Notes under the pieces: model-generated | Database searches by the model: none | The model's input: the letters and a program-made list of their open reading frames with translations, nothing else | Told to the model about the DNA's origin: nothing | Translations under genes and position numbers: made by a program | Part shown: one piece after another, positions 35,655 to 43,685 of the stretch | Position numbering within the stretch: the first letter of the stretch is position 1 | How the letters are laid out: the number at the start of each line of letters is the position of its first letter | DNA from: Streptomyces sp. CG 926 | Lineage (GTDB): Bacteria > Actinomycetota > Actinomycetes > Streptomycetales > Streptomycetaceae | Length of the DNA stretch: 64,000 nt | Assembly: GCF_003148825.1 (NCBI RefSeq) | Contig: NZ_QGGZ01000010.1 | Span: 1-64,000, forward strand | Direction of reading: 5' to 3'

Positions 35655-36599
35655 CTACTCGACGAGCCCGTGATCGATGAACACCGTCAACGCGTCCACA
35701 GTCGCGTCGGGCTGCTCGTCGGGAATGAAGTGTCCGGCTTGTGGGATGACCACGCCGGTCACGTTCTCTGCCCACGGACTGACGGAGGCGGCCATGTCGG
35801 GGATCGATCCGTGGGAACTTGAGACTCCCAGGACCGGAACGCGCAGGTGCCCGCGTTCGAGAGCCTCATGATTCTTACGCGCCGATTCCGCGGCGTCGCG
35901 GTAGTAGGCGAGGGACGCTGAGAGCCCTCCCTCGGCGGCGATGGCGGCGGCGTAATGGTCGATCTCGGCGCCGTCGAAGGTGTCCTGGGACAGGGCTTTG
36001 ACCTTCAAGAACCAGCCGACGTAGTCACGCTCGCGGCCGGTGAGCAGCGCCTCGGGCAGCTCGGGCACCAAGTGGAAGGCGAAGTGCCAGGTCTTCCAGG
36101 CCCGGTCGGGGTCCGTCGGGATGGAGTTCGGGAGGGTGATTCCGGGAATGCCGGCGTCGAGCAGAGCGACGCCGTACAGGCGCTCTGCGTACTTCAGGGC
36201 CAGCGAGAAGGCGACCCAGGCCCCGATGTCGTGGGCGACGAGCCAGCACTTCGGCACGTTGAGCGCGGTCAGCGCGGCCTGGACACACGAAGCGACGGTG
36301 TGCGTGTCGTAGCCCCCTCGAGGGCGGTCGGAGTGGCCCTGCCCCGGCAGGTCGATCGCGATCACGTGGAATCGCTCGGCAAGACCTGGCATCACCTTTC
36401 GCCAAGCCCACCAGGTCTGCGGGAATCCGGCGAGCAGGACGACGGTGGGACCGGCCTGCCGGCCGCCTTCCACGGCATGGATTCGGATTCCTTCCGCGTC
36501 GACCCAGCGGTGAGTGAAACCCGCAAGGTCGTACAGCGGCAACCCGGGGACCGGGTTCTGGTCGCAGGAGCGGTCCGGGGCCATGGCGTCGTCGGTCAT
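35655..36599 (-). CDS. Epoxide hydrolase-like alpha/beta hydrolase
   Basis: The product is 314 residues from ATG 36599. The nucleophile elbow WLVAHDIGAW places an aspartate (Asp124) where lipases have serine, as in epoxide hydrolases and haloalkane dehalogenases. The oxyanion-hole motif reads LLAGFPQTWWAW, with Ala replacing the usual His of HGFP. The catalytic histidine lies in IPQAGHFIPDEQP near the C-terminus. Two cap-domain tyrosines may be in HYAAAIAAEG and LAYYRDAAES. No signal peptide is present. No Shine-Dalgarno is visible, and TAGGCT six bases before the ATG fits a leaderless message. The gene is divergent from a TetR regulator with an operator between them. The substrate is unknown. 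Confidence 0.88.
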   Translation of the reverse strand: MTDDAMAPDRSCDQNPVPGLPLYDLAGFTHRWVDAEGIRIHAVEGGRQAGPTVVLLAGFPQTWWAWRKVMPGLAERFHVIAIDLPGQGHSDRPRGGYDTHTVASCVQAALTALNVPKCWLVAHDIGAWVAFSLALKYAERLYGVALLDAGIPGITLPNSIPTDPDRAWKTWHFAFHLVPELPEALLTGRERDYVGWFLKVKALSQDTFDGAEIDHYAAAIAAEGGLSASLAYYRDAAESARKNHEALERGHLRVPVLGVSSSHGSIPDMAASVSPWAENVTGVVIPQAGHFIPDEQPDATVDALTVFIDHGLVE

Positions 36600-36618
36600 G
36601 TTTCGAGCCTAGCGCATC

Positions 36619-36636
36619 TTGAACTGTTCAGTTCAA
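36619..36636. promoter_or_regulatory. TetR operator between epoxide hydrolase-like and TetR genes
   Basis: TTGAACTG-TT-CAGTTCAA is a perfect 18-bp inverted repeat in the 88-bp divergent gap. It lies 20 bp upstream of the hydrolase start and overlaps both promoters, which fits repression by the adjacent TetR protein. Confidence 0.75.
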
Positions 36637-36687
36637 GATAGGATGGTGGAGCCACAACGGCTGGTACGAGAACGAGGTGCACGCGTG

Positions 36688-37278
36688 ATGGCCGGGAAGA
36701 AGCAGTTCGACGTGGGCACCGCCCTCGACGCGGCGATGGTCCAGTTCTGGCGGGCCGGTTACGCCGACACGTCTCTCGACGACCTCTCCAGGGCGACCGG
36801 ATTGAACCGCAGTTCCATCTACTCCTCGTTCGGCGACAAGGACTCGCTCTACCTGCGCTGCCTGGACCGCTATGCCGCGCGGTACGGAAACAGGTATGAC
36901 CAGGCGCTTTCATGTGCGTCCGAGGAACCGCTCCAGGCAGTAGGGGCGTTCTTCGAGGTCACCCTGCGGCGCATCGCCGACCCTGACGTACCTGATGGAT
37001 GCCTGATCGCCCAGACCGCGATGGCGGCAACGGCGCTCAGCCCCACCATCACCGCACGCGCGATCGAAGCTCTGGACTTTCAGCGTGCGCGGCTGCGGAC
37101 CGCCTTGAGCGCCGCGCAGTTGACCGAAGGCGATGCCGACGACTTCGCGGTTCACCTGACGGCGGTCAACCAGTCGCTGGCCTTGATGAGCAGGACCGGG
37201 GCGAGCCACAAGCAGCTCCGCACGGTCATCGACATCAGCATGAGTGCGCTCTCGCACGCCTTGCACGCCGGAAGGTAG
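36688..37278 (+). CDS. TetR-family regulator of the epoxide hydrolase-like gene
   Basis: The product is 196 residues from ATG 36688. The N-terminal TetR helix-turn-helix reads YADTSLDDLSRATGLNRSSI then YSSFGDKDSLYLRCLDRYAA. The C-terminal ligand domain is helical (VPDGCLIAQTAMAATALSPT and later). A GAGGTG site precedes the start, and an upstream in-frame TTG lies inside the operator and is unlikely. It is divergent from the hydrolase gene, sharing the 18-bp palindrome at 36619-36636, so autoregulation and repression of the hydrolase are expected. The inducer is unknown. Confidence 0.9.
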   Translation: MAGKKQFDVGTALDAAMVQFWRAGYADTSLDDLSRATGLNRSSIYSSFGDKDSLYLRCLDRYAARYGNRYDQALSCASEEPLQAVGAFFEVTLRRIADPDVPDGCLIAQTAMAATALSPTITARAIEALDFQRARLRTALSAAQLTEGDADDFAVHLTAVNQSLALMSRTGASHKQLRTVIDISMSALSHALHAGR

Positions 37279-38082
37279 CCGTACAGACCCGGGGCACGAC
37301 CCCGACGCCCCCGCCCGGCACCGTCGCCACCTGCCGAGCGGAGACCGGAACCCTTCCCCCTCAGGCCGGTGCGGCGCCCTTATTTCGCCCGGCACCGCCA
37401 ACGCGCCGTTCCCGGCGCGGTCAGCGGCCCACCGACGCTCCGAACAACCCTGCCGCGCGGGCGGCCGGCTCGCCGACGTCCGCGTCGGTGGACCACCCGG
37501 GACAACTGGTCCTCGCCCTGGGGGCCTCGTCGGCCAGGACCAGGAGCGGGGCGTCGAGCCGGAACGGAGACGTACGGCGCCCCGCACCGCCATGCACGAC
37601 CAGCGAGACCTTCGGCACGGCCCTGGGCACCTCGATCTTGTCGTGGGCGAGCAGCCACGCCCTGTGCCCGGCCCGGCCGCCTCCAGGTTCCACGCTCAGA
37701 AGGCGTGGAACCGGCCGATCAGCAGCGAGCGGGCTCCGGCGGGCAGGACTGCCCGCCGCCCTCGCGGCACCCGTACCGAAGTGCGCGACGGCGGTGCGAC
37801 CGCAGGCGACGGCCCGGCGCCACCGTCGAGGCCGCGGTACGACCGGCCAGGTGAGACCGCCGACTGTCGGAGAGCACCCGCCCCACCACCGAACCGCGAA
37901 GCCCCGATGACTGGAACCTGTCGTAGCCACACGTTGTCGGGGACGAGCATCCGAACCGGAAAGCTGTGGTCGAACGCCGATCACCGACGCCGCGGCTCCA
38001 TGGAGCGCGGTGATCCCCGGCGGTAGGTCTCCTGCCGACGCGGCGCCGAGCGACTCTGCGGGCATGCCTGTGCCATGTCCGG
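37279..38082. other. Long intergenic region without a supported gene
   Basis: Several long open frames exist on both strands, but none has protein-like composition. They reflect high GC content. The only structured element seen is the hairpin at 37686-37712. A minus-strand frame starting near 37950 (LVPDNVWLRQVPVIGASRFG) is briefly protein-like and may be a decayed gene. Confidence 0.35.
37686..37712. repeat. Hairpin GGTTCCACGC-N7-GCGTGGAACC
   Basis: A perfect 10-bp stem with a 7-base loop lying far from any intact gene end. The stem core CCACGC/GCGTGG is shared with the hairpin at 12711-12727. It may be a relic terminator or a transposon end. Confidence 0.45.
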
Positions 38083-38673
38083 TCACTGCCTGTTCGTGTG
38101 GTCGAGGGTGGTGAGCCACTGGGTGACGGTGGTGTCGATGAAGTCGTCGGTGGCTTCGGCCCGGTCGAAGAAGAGGCGGGCGAGAAGCGGCCCGTAGAGC
38201 AGCGTGTACTGCTCGGCGGTGATCTCGATGCCGGAGGGTCGCAGAAGTTCGTTGAGGGCGGCGTGGCGATCTTCGACGATGCGTTGCAAGGCCTGGGCAC
38301 TGTCGGGGTCGTGATCGGCCTGGGCGGCCATGGCGAGGGCGGCGGCGCGGGTGGCGGGGTCGGTGATGCCGGCGCGCAGGCTGACCAGCCAGGCGGTGGC
38401 GACCTTGCGGACGTCGGTTCCGGGTGTGGGGTAGCCGAGGTCGGGTCCCTGCAGGGTGAGGTCGGAGAGCAGCGCGGCACGGTTGGGCCAGTGCCGGTAC
38501 ATGGTCTGACGGGTGACGCCGGCCCGTTCGGCCAGGAGTGCGTAGGTCAGTCCGGTGATCCCGACCTCGGGCAGCAGGTCGCGGGCGACGGCCAGGATGC
38601 GAGTCCGGGTGCGCTGGACGCGGGGGTTGTCCGGGTTCGGCCGGCGGAGGTGGACGGGCGGGGTGGACGTCAT
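38083..38673 (-). CDS. TetR-family regulator of the MDR-type oxidoreductase
   Basis: The product is 196 residues from ATG 38673. The TetR helix-turn-helix is at about residues 25-70 (LTYALLAERAGVTRQTMYRH, then WPNRAALLSDL). The C-terminal domain is the TetR_C type with an acidic helical core. TAGGAT lies six bases before the ATG and there is no Shine-Dalgarno, which suggests a leaderless message. It is divergent from the oxidoreductase gene, with three similar 17-bp palindromes in the 154-bp gap, so it probably represses itself and the enzyme. The inducer may be an electrophile or quinone, inferred from the enzyme family only. Confidence 0.9.
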   Translation of the reverse strand: MTSTPPVHLRRPNPDNPRVQRTRTRILAVARDLLPEVGITGLTYALLAERAGVTRQTMYRHWPNRAALLSDLTLQGPDLGYPTPGTDVRKVATAWLVSLRAGITDPATRAAALAMAAQADHDPDSAQALQRIVEDRHAALNELLRPSGIEITAEQYTLLYGPLLARLFFDRAEATDDFIDTTVTQWLTTLDHTNRQ

Positions 38674-38693
38674 GGGCTCATCCTATCCAGAAA

Positions 38694-38789
38694 TCACACA
38701 TGCCGTGTGATGTGCGCCATCCACTCCGGCATCGCGTTTCACACACCCTGTGTGATACACCTGAAAGGGCAATCACACACGCCGGATGA
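38694..38789. promoter_or_regulatory. Three TetR-type operator sites
   Basis: TCACACATGCCGTGTGA (38694-38710) and TCACACACCCTGTGTGA (38739-38755) are inverted repeats with TCACAC/GTGTGA arms. TCACACACGCCGGATGA (38773-38789) is a degenerate third copy. Site one is next to the regulator start and site three is next to the oxidoreductase start. Confidence 0.75.
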
Positions 38790-38827
38790 TTCGGCGGGTG
38801 TTCCGTCTTCCCCTCCTGGAGTTCCTG

Positions 38828-39736
38828 ATGTCTTCCGCGATCACCTTCTCCCGTTACGGCGGCCCGGACGTGCTCACCCGGGTCGAGGTCGCCGCTCCCG
38901 AGCCGGGTCCGGGCCAGGTCCGCATCCGGGTCCGGGCCGTCGCCGTCAACTTGATCGACCTGAAGATCCGATCCGGGACGATGGCCAGCATCATGCCGGT
39001 GGAGTTCCCGCACCTGCCGGGCTGGGACGTCGCCGGCGTCATCGACCGGGTCGGCGAGGGCGCCGACGCCGCGATCGGCGACGAGGTCTTCGGCGTCGCC
39101 TCGCTGGGCGGCTACAGCCAGTACGCGCTGCTGGAGCGGCCGCTCGCCAAGCCGGCCGAGATCTCGTTCGAGACCGCGGCGGCCCTGGTGACGGTGGGCG
39201 AGACCGCCTATCGCGGCCTGCACCACCTCGACGCCCGAGAGGGCGAAACCCTCCTGATCCACGGAGCGGGCGGCTCGGTCGGCACCATCGCGCTCCAGCT
39301 CGCCGTCGCCCGCCGGATCACGGTGATCGCCACCGCCGGTGGACACGACCTGGAGCGGCTCACCGCGCTCGGCGCCACCGCCGTCCCGTACGGCGACGGC
39401 TGGGTCGAGCGAGTGAGGGCGGCCGCGCCGCAGGGCGTGGACCGGGTCTTCGACACCTCCGGCGCGGGCTTGCTCGCGGACTCCGTCGCCCTGACCGGGA
39501 ACGCCGGCCAGGTGATCACCATCGCAGACATGGCCGCCGCCGAGCACGGGGTGCGCTTCACCGGCGCCGACCCCGCCGACCGCTTCCCGCAGGCCCTGCC
39601 CGAGCTGGCCGGTCTGCTCGCAGCCGGCGTCCTCGACCTGCCGATCGGCGCCGGCTACCCGCTGGCCGACGCCGCCCGCGCGCACGCCGACATCGAGACC
39701 CGCCACGTCCGGAGCAAAGTCGTCCTCCTGCCCTGA
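38828..39736 (+). CDS. NADPH:quinone reductase-like (MDR superfamily) oxidoreductase
   Basis: The product is 302 residues from ATG 38828 (CTGGAG upstream). The GroES-like N-terminal domain contains PGWDVAGVIDRVGEGAD and GDEVFGVA. The Rossmann domain contains the cofactor loop HGAGGSVGTIALQLA (near residues 144-158). No zinc-binding cysteines are seen, as in the quinone oxidoreductase branch. It would reduce quinones or enals with NADPH in the cytosol. It is divergent from a TetR gene and probably controlled by it through the three palindromes. The physiological substrate is unknown. Confidence 0.92.
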   Translation: MSSAITFSRYGGPDVLTRVEVAAPEPGPGQVRIRVRAVAVNLIDLKIRSGTMASIMPVEFPHLPGWDVAGVIDRVGEGADAAIGDEVFGVASLGGYSQYALLERPLAKPAEISFETAAALVTVGETAYRGLHHLDAREGETLLIHGAGGSVGTIALQLAVARRITVIATAGGHDLERLTALGATAVPYGDGWVERVRAAAPQGVDRVFDTSGAGLLADSVALTGNAGQVITIADMAAAEHGVRFTGADPADRFPQALPELAGLLAAGVLDLPIGAGYPLADAARAHADIETRHVRSKVVLLP

Positions 39737-40213
39737 CCCAGGACAACCGCCCCAACCTCCCTTTCCCGTGCGGGAGTGGGCGGGAAAGCCCCGCTTTCGA
39801 ACCCGAGTCCCACATACCGGCACGCCACGCGCGAGACGGCAACCGATAGCGCCGGCCGACCTCCCCGTCCTGGCAGCGCATGCGGACCGGGCCACCGCGT
39901 TCGGGCGCCAGGCCCGAAGTGGAACGAGATAGTCCGCACGCCTCGGCCGCCCGCCCGGCCCGCTCCGGCGAACCGCGCACCGCGCACCGCGCACCGCGCA
40001 CCGGGACCGGCTCCCTCGACACCAGGAGGCTCGCCGACCGACCGCGGACCCGGTCACCCACTACCGGCTCCCGCCCGGCCTCGCCGCCAACATCTCCCCC
40101 GCACACGGCCGGGCCCCGCTGCCCGCACCGGAGCAGCCCGCCGCCGGTGGCGCCAGTACGCCCCACCGCCGAGACCCCCCACCGATCACCACATCCTGAA
40201 GGAGAAGTCCCTC
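39737..40213. other. Intergenic region with a short tandem repeat
   Basis: No gene is supported. Four tandem copies of CCGCGCA occupy 39973-40000. The last 30 bases carry the ribosome binding site (AAGGAGAAG) of the next gene. Confidence 0.4.
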
Positions 40214-41008
40214 ATGTCCGCACGCACCCTCCCCGAGCCCACCCAAGCCCGGACCCGCCTCGGCTCCGGCCCGGGCCTGGTCGTGGCCCACGGCGCCGGC
40301 AGCAGCTTCACCGGCACCTACGGGCCGATCCTGGACCACCTGACGGCCCACCACACCGTCGTCGGCGTCGACTATCCCGGCAGCGGCGAAACCCCCCGCG
40401 CCACCGCGCCGCTGCAGCTGGACGAGATGGCCGACCAGCTCGTCGCGGCCGCCGTCGCCGAAGGCCTGGAGACCTTCGCCCTGCACGGCTACTCCCTCGG
40501 CGGCCCGGTCGCCATCCGCGCCGCCGCCCGTCACCCCGAGCGCGTGACCGCGCTCGTCCTGACCGCGACCATGGCCCGCCCCAACAACCAGCAGGACCTG
40601 ACCGTCCGGGTGTGGGGCAAGCTCGCGGCCCTCGGCGACCGCCGACTGGTCAGCGAGTTCCTCTTCCCCCAAGCCCTCAGCCCGCAGGCCCTGGAGGCGA
40701 TGCCCGCCGAGCAGCTGGAGCAGGTCATCGCGTACGCCGCCGCCGACATCGCCGACGGCACCGTCGAGCACGCGGAGCTCGCCACCCGGGTCGACGTCCG
40801 CGAGGACCTCGCCGCCATCCGCGTCCCCACCCTGGTCATCTCCACCACCGCCGACCGCCTCGTCCCGCCCGTCCTGCACCACCACCTCGCCGAGAACATC
40901 GACGGCGCCCGGCTCGCCGAGCTCCCCACGGGTCACCTGCCCATGGTCGAAGCCCCGGAGCAGTGGCAGCACCTCATCACGGAATTCCTCGCCCACCACA
41001 CCGCCTGA
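40214..41008 (+). CDS. Alpha/beta hydrolase
   Basis: The product is 264 residues from ATG 40214 (GAAGGAGAAG upstream). Oxyanion loop VVAHGAGSSF, nucleophile elbow LHGYSLGGPV (Ser94), acid in STTADRLVPP and histidine in PTGHLPMVEAP form a complete catalytic triad. No signal peptide is present, so it is a cytosolic esterase, lipase or lactonase-like enzyme. It is on the same strand as the MDR oxidoreductase but 477 bp away, so it is probably a separate unit. The terminator at 41110-41142 follows. The substrate cannot be deduced. Confidence 0.9.
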   Translation: MSARTLPEPTQARTRLGSGPGLVVAHGAGSSFTGTYGPILDHLTAHHTVVGVDYPGSGETPRATAPLQLDEMADQLVAAAVAEGLETFALHGYSLGGPVAIRAAARHPERVTALVLTATMARPNNQQDLTVRVWGKLAALGDRRLVSEFLFPQALSPQALEAMPAEQLEQVIAYAAADIADGTVEHAELATRVDVREDLAAIRVPTLVISTTADRLVPPVLHHHLAENIDGARLAELPTGHLPMVEAPEQWQHLITEFLAHHTA

Positions 41009-41507
41009 GCCGACCAGGCCCCGGCGGGCAGACGCAGGGGCACCGTCGCACGGCGCGCGCCGACGGGGCTGCCGGCACTCGGAAAAGCCTCCCGGGATGC
41101 GCGCGCACGAGCCTGCCGGCCCCTCCGGGACGCCGGCAGGCTTCGGTGCGTGCCAGGCCCCTTGGCCACTGCGGCTGCTGGTCGCCGTGCCCCGGCACCG
41201 TGCCCGCTCGGTCCGCCGATGGCGGCCTGCTCGACAGCCATGACGGCGGGGCACGACGCGTGCTCTCGTCTCGTCACCGCGGTGCGGTCCCCTCCGGTAC
41301 CCGTGAACAGATCGCCTCCGTGGACTCGCGCGCGTCGGCTGCCTCACGTCGGCCGCCTCAGGCCCCATCCGGCGCCCGGGCCGTAGCGCGTGCGGGCGAT
41401 CCCCTCGAAGCGTGCGCAGGTGGTGTTCCGGTCGGCGACCTGGCCGACCGGCGTGGGCGGCATCATGGAGGCCGTCGGACGACCGGACTGTGCGAGGGAG
41501 TGTCAGG
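41009..41507. other. Intergenic region with a terminator
   Basis: Apart from the hairpin at 41110-41142 no feature was recognised. The right end carries the ribosome binding site (GAGGGAG) of the threonylcarbamoyl-AMP synthase gene. Confidence 0.4.
41110..41142 (+). terminator. Hairpin terminator after the hydrolase gene
   Basis: AGCCTGCCGGC (41110-41120) and GCCGGCAGGCT (41132-41142) form a perfect 11-bp stem with an 11-base loop. Confidence 0.7.
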
Positions 41508-42485
41508 GTGACGGCGACAGCCGAAGACATCGAGAGGGCAGTTGCTGTGCTGCGTGCAGGCGGCCTGGTGGGCTTGCCGACGGAGACCGTCTACGGTCTG
41601 GGCGCCAATGCCGAGGACACCGCCGCCGTCATGCGGATCTTCGAGATGAAGGGGCGTCCGCCCTCCCACCCGCTGATCGTTCATATCGCCGCGTCGGACG
41701 AGTTGGACGACTGGGTCGAGGAGGTGCCCCGAGCCGCGCGCGTGCTGGCCGACCGTTTCTGGCCCGGGCCGCTGACCCTGGTCCTGCGGCGGGGCCGGCG
41801 CGTGCCGTTGGCGGCGACCGGTGGGCTGGAGACGGTGGCTGTGCGTGTGCCCGACCACCCGGTCGCACTCGCGTTGCTGTCGGCCTTCGGCGGCGGGATC
41901 ACGGCGCCGTCCGCCAACCGCTTCGGCTCGGTCAGCCCTACCACCGCGAACGACGTCCGGGTGGAGCTCGGTGACGGCGTCGGCCTCGTCCTGGACGGTG
42001 GGCCCTGCGAGGTCGGCGTCGAGTCGACCATCGTCGACGTCACGGGCGAGGTCCCGGCCATCCTGCGTCCCGGCGGGGTGACCCGCGAGGACCTCGAAGC
42101 GGTGCTGGGGTACTCGGTCGCCGTACCTTCCACCAGCGATGTCAGGGTGCCCGGCCAACATCCCTCCCACTACGCACCGCGGGCCCGGGTCGTACTCGTC
42201 GAGCCGGAGAAGGTCGTCGCCGAAGCCGAGATCGCCCGGAAGGAGGGGTACCAGGTCGGTGTCCTTCTTCCCCCGCCCCTCGCCGGAGCGACGGTCGAAG
42301 CACACGCCGTGGTGACCCTGCCCGATTCGCCGGCGGCCTACGCACAGGGGCTCTACGGATTCCTGCGTGAGCTCGACCAGCAGGGGTGCGACCTCATCGT
42401 CGCGTCCCTGCCGGCGGAGGAAGGTCTGGGGCTGGCGATCGCCAACCGGCTGCTCCGGGCCGCGGGGCCCCGGCCTCCCGCCTGA
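41508..42485 (+). CDS. L-threonylcarbamoyladenylate synthase, Sua5 type
   Basis: The product is 325 residues from GTG 41508, chosen because GAGGGAG lies upstream. It makes threonylcarbamoyl-AMP from threonine, bicarbonate and ATP for the t6A37 modification of tRNAs. The YrdC-like domain (1-200) contains GLPTETVYGLGANA, KGRPPSHPLIVHI, FWPGPLTLVL and TAPSANRFGSVSPT. The C-terminal Sua5 domain begins near PGQHPSHYAPRARVVLVE (about 215-325). The protein is cytosolic. Actinomycetes usually carry another, shorter copy near prfA/hemK, so this may be a second paralogue. The gene is monocistronic. A 15-bp tandem repeat lies 95 bp downstream. Confidence 0.93.
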   Translation: MTATAEDIERAVAVLRAGGLVGLPTETVYGLGANAEDTAAVMRIFEMKGRPPSHPLIVHIAASDELDDWVEEVPRAARVLADRFWPGPLTLVLRRGRRVPLAATGGLETVAVRVPDHPVALALLSAFGGGITAPSANRFGSVSPTTANDVRVELGDGVGLVLDGGPCEVGVESTIVDVTGEVPAILRPGGVTREDLEAVLGYSVAVPSTSDVRVPGQHPSHYAPRARVVLVEPEKVVAEAEIARKEGYQVGVLLPPPLAGATVEAHAVVTLPDSPAAYAQGLYGFLRELDQQGCDLIVASLPAEEGLGLAIANRLLRAAGPRPPA

Positions 42486-42580
42486 GCGGACACGGCCGGG
42501 CGGGTCTTGACGCGGTGAGGACCTCTGCATCGACGCCGCGGACGGGCGTCGCGTCGGCCGAAGCCGCCCGACCGATACGA

Positions 42581-42625
42581 GACGGGACGGGACGAGACGG
42601 GACGGGACGAGACGGGACGGGACGA
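42581..42625. repeat. Three perfect 15-bp tandem repeats
   Basis: GACGGGACGGGACGA is repeated three times without change and trails off in partial copies. It lies between the Sua5 gene and the DUF418 remnant. Confidence 0.85.
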
Positions 42626-42653
42626 CGGGCGATACCGCCGACAGGCGTCCGCG

Positions 42654-43070
42654 TCACTGCGTGGCCGACCACCGGTGACGTTCGTGCGGGAGACGCGCAA
42701 GGGTGACCGTGCGTAGCAGCCATTCGACGGGCCGTACTCGTATCGGGCCATCAGTCGCGCGCTGAGGACTATTTGGGTCGCGTACAGGACAAGAGCGCCG
42801 AGGACGACGGTGACCGGGCTGAGGCGGTCGTACAGGGCCAGACCGTAGGCGGTGAAGATGAGGGCCATGACGAGGGACTGGCTCAGGTAGTTCGTCAGGG
42901 CCATGCGGCCGGCGGGGGCGAGGAGCGCTGCGATGCGTGCGCCGCGTGTGGTCTGCATGAGAAGGAGCATTCCGCTGATGTATGCAGCGGTGAGGGCGGG
43001 GGCTGTCACTGTTCCCACCATCTCGCCGAGGACGGACCATCGGTGACCGAGCGGGTTGCCTGTCGCTGAG
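42654..43070 (-). pseudogene. DUF418 membrane protein, C-terminal remnant
   Basis: The minus strand reads LGEMVGTVTAPALTAAYISG, then LLAPAGRMALTNYLSQSLVM, ALIFTAYGLALYDRLSP and LMARYEYGP. This is the conserved C-terminal DUF418 domain with four hydrophobic segments. After YEYGP a frameshift near 42740 moves the expected ending (VEWLLRTVTLARLPHERHRW) to another frame. The N-terminal 250 or more residues are missing. Confidence 0.7.
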
Positions 43071-43079
43071 GGCGATGGC

Positions 43080-43284
43080 CTGGTCGGCGAAGACGTCGGC
43101 GATCGGGAGGGCGGCGCCTTCGTGGCCGAGGGCGATCGCGGCGCGGTCAGGGCGTTCCGAGGGGTTCGATGTTGCCCAGGGCGGTCGGTAGTTCGCGGCC
43201 GCCGGCCTGGGGGCGGATGGAGGCGCGGCGGGTCCAGCGTGGTCCGGTGTGGGTGGCAACTTCCTCGCGGACGACGGCCATCAG
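43080..43284 (-). pseudogene. Frameshifted remnant of an unknown protein
   Basis: The minus strand from ATG 43284 reads AVVREEVATHTGPRWTRRAS and GGRELPTALGNIEP. After a shift near 43160 it reads SERPDRAAIALGHEGAALPI and ADVFADQAIALSDRQ. Both parts look like protein and join smoothly, so one frameshift is likely. The family was not recognised. It abuts the DUF418 remnant. Confidence 0.35.
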
Positions 43285-43305
43285 TGGAGGGTCCCGTACG
43301 CGTCG

Positions 43306-43385
43306 CCGACGGGCAGGCCGGCCAGGCCAAGGGCAACGCCCGCCAGGCCAAGGAAGACCTCAAGGACACCCTCCGCCGCCACTGA
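43306..43385 (+). pseudogene. CsbD-like protein, C-terminal remnant
   Basis: The plus strand reads GQAGQAKGNARQAKEDLKDT then LRRH and a stop at 43383. This matches the lysine-rich C-terminal end of CsbD-type stress proteins. The N-terminal half is missing. Confidence 0.5.
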
Positions 43386-43520
43386 ACCACCCCCTGCCGC
43401 GGCCCTGACCCGTGGCACCCGCCGGGCCCCGACCACTGCCCCCTGGTCGAGGCCCGGCCTTCTCTCACCGGCACCGAACCGGCACAACGCACAACGTTGC
43501 GGCATTCGGTCGGGGTTGAG

Positions 43521-43685
43521 ATGACGGACGGGTACTGTTCGGCCATGGATCTGCCGGGGGCGAGCGCCACTCACACGAACACCGGACGGGCAGCATTCCT
43601 CCAGTACTTCGACTTCGCGATCGCCGTCGCAGTCGAAGGCACCGGCCTCGTGGTTCCTCCCGACGAGACGACGCCACAGGGATGA
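43521..43685 (+). CDS. Small protein translationally coupled to the next gene
   Basis: ATG 43521 gives 54 residues (MTDGYCSAMDLPGASATHTN, then FLQYFDFAIAVAVEGTG). An upstream in-frame ATG at 43497 is an alternative. Its TGA overlaps the ATG of the following gene (ATGA at 43682-43685), the classic sign of coupling, which is the main reason to believe it. It has no membrane segment of full length. No family was recognised. Confidence 0.45.
   Translation: MTDGYCSAMDLPGASATHTNTGRAAFLQYFDFAIAVAVEGTGLVVPPDETTPQG

Noticed and set aside
35216..35680. A 154-codon plus-strand frame before the epoxide hydrolase-like gene
   Set aside because: Arg/Pro/Gly-rich shadow composition, overlap with the hydrolase 3' end, and no motif.
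37244..38119. Overlapping frames of 230-300 codons between the two TetR genes
   Set aside because: No frame shows protein-like composition, a ribosome binding site or family motifs. The region is reported as non-coding.
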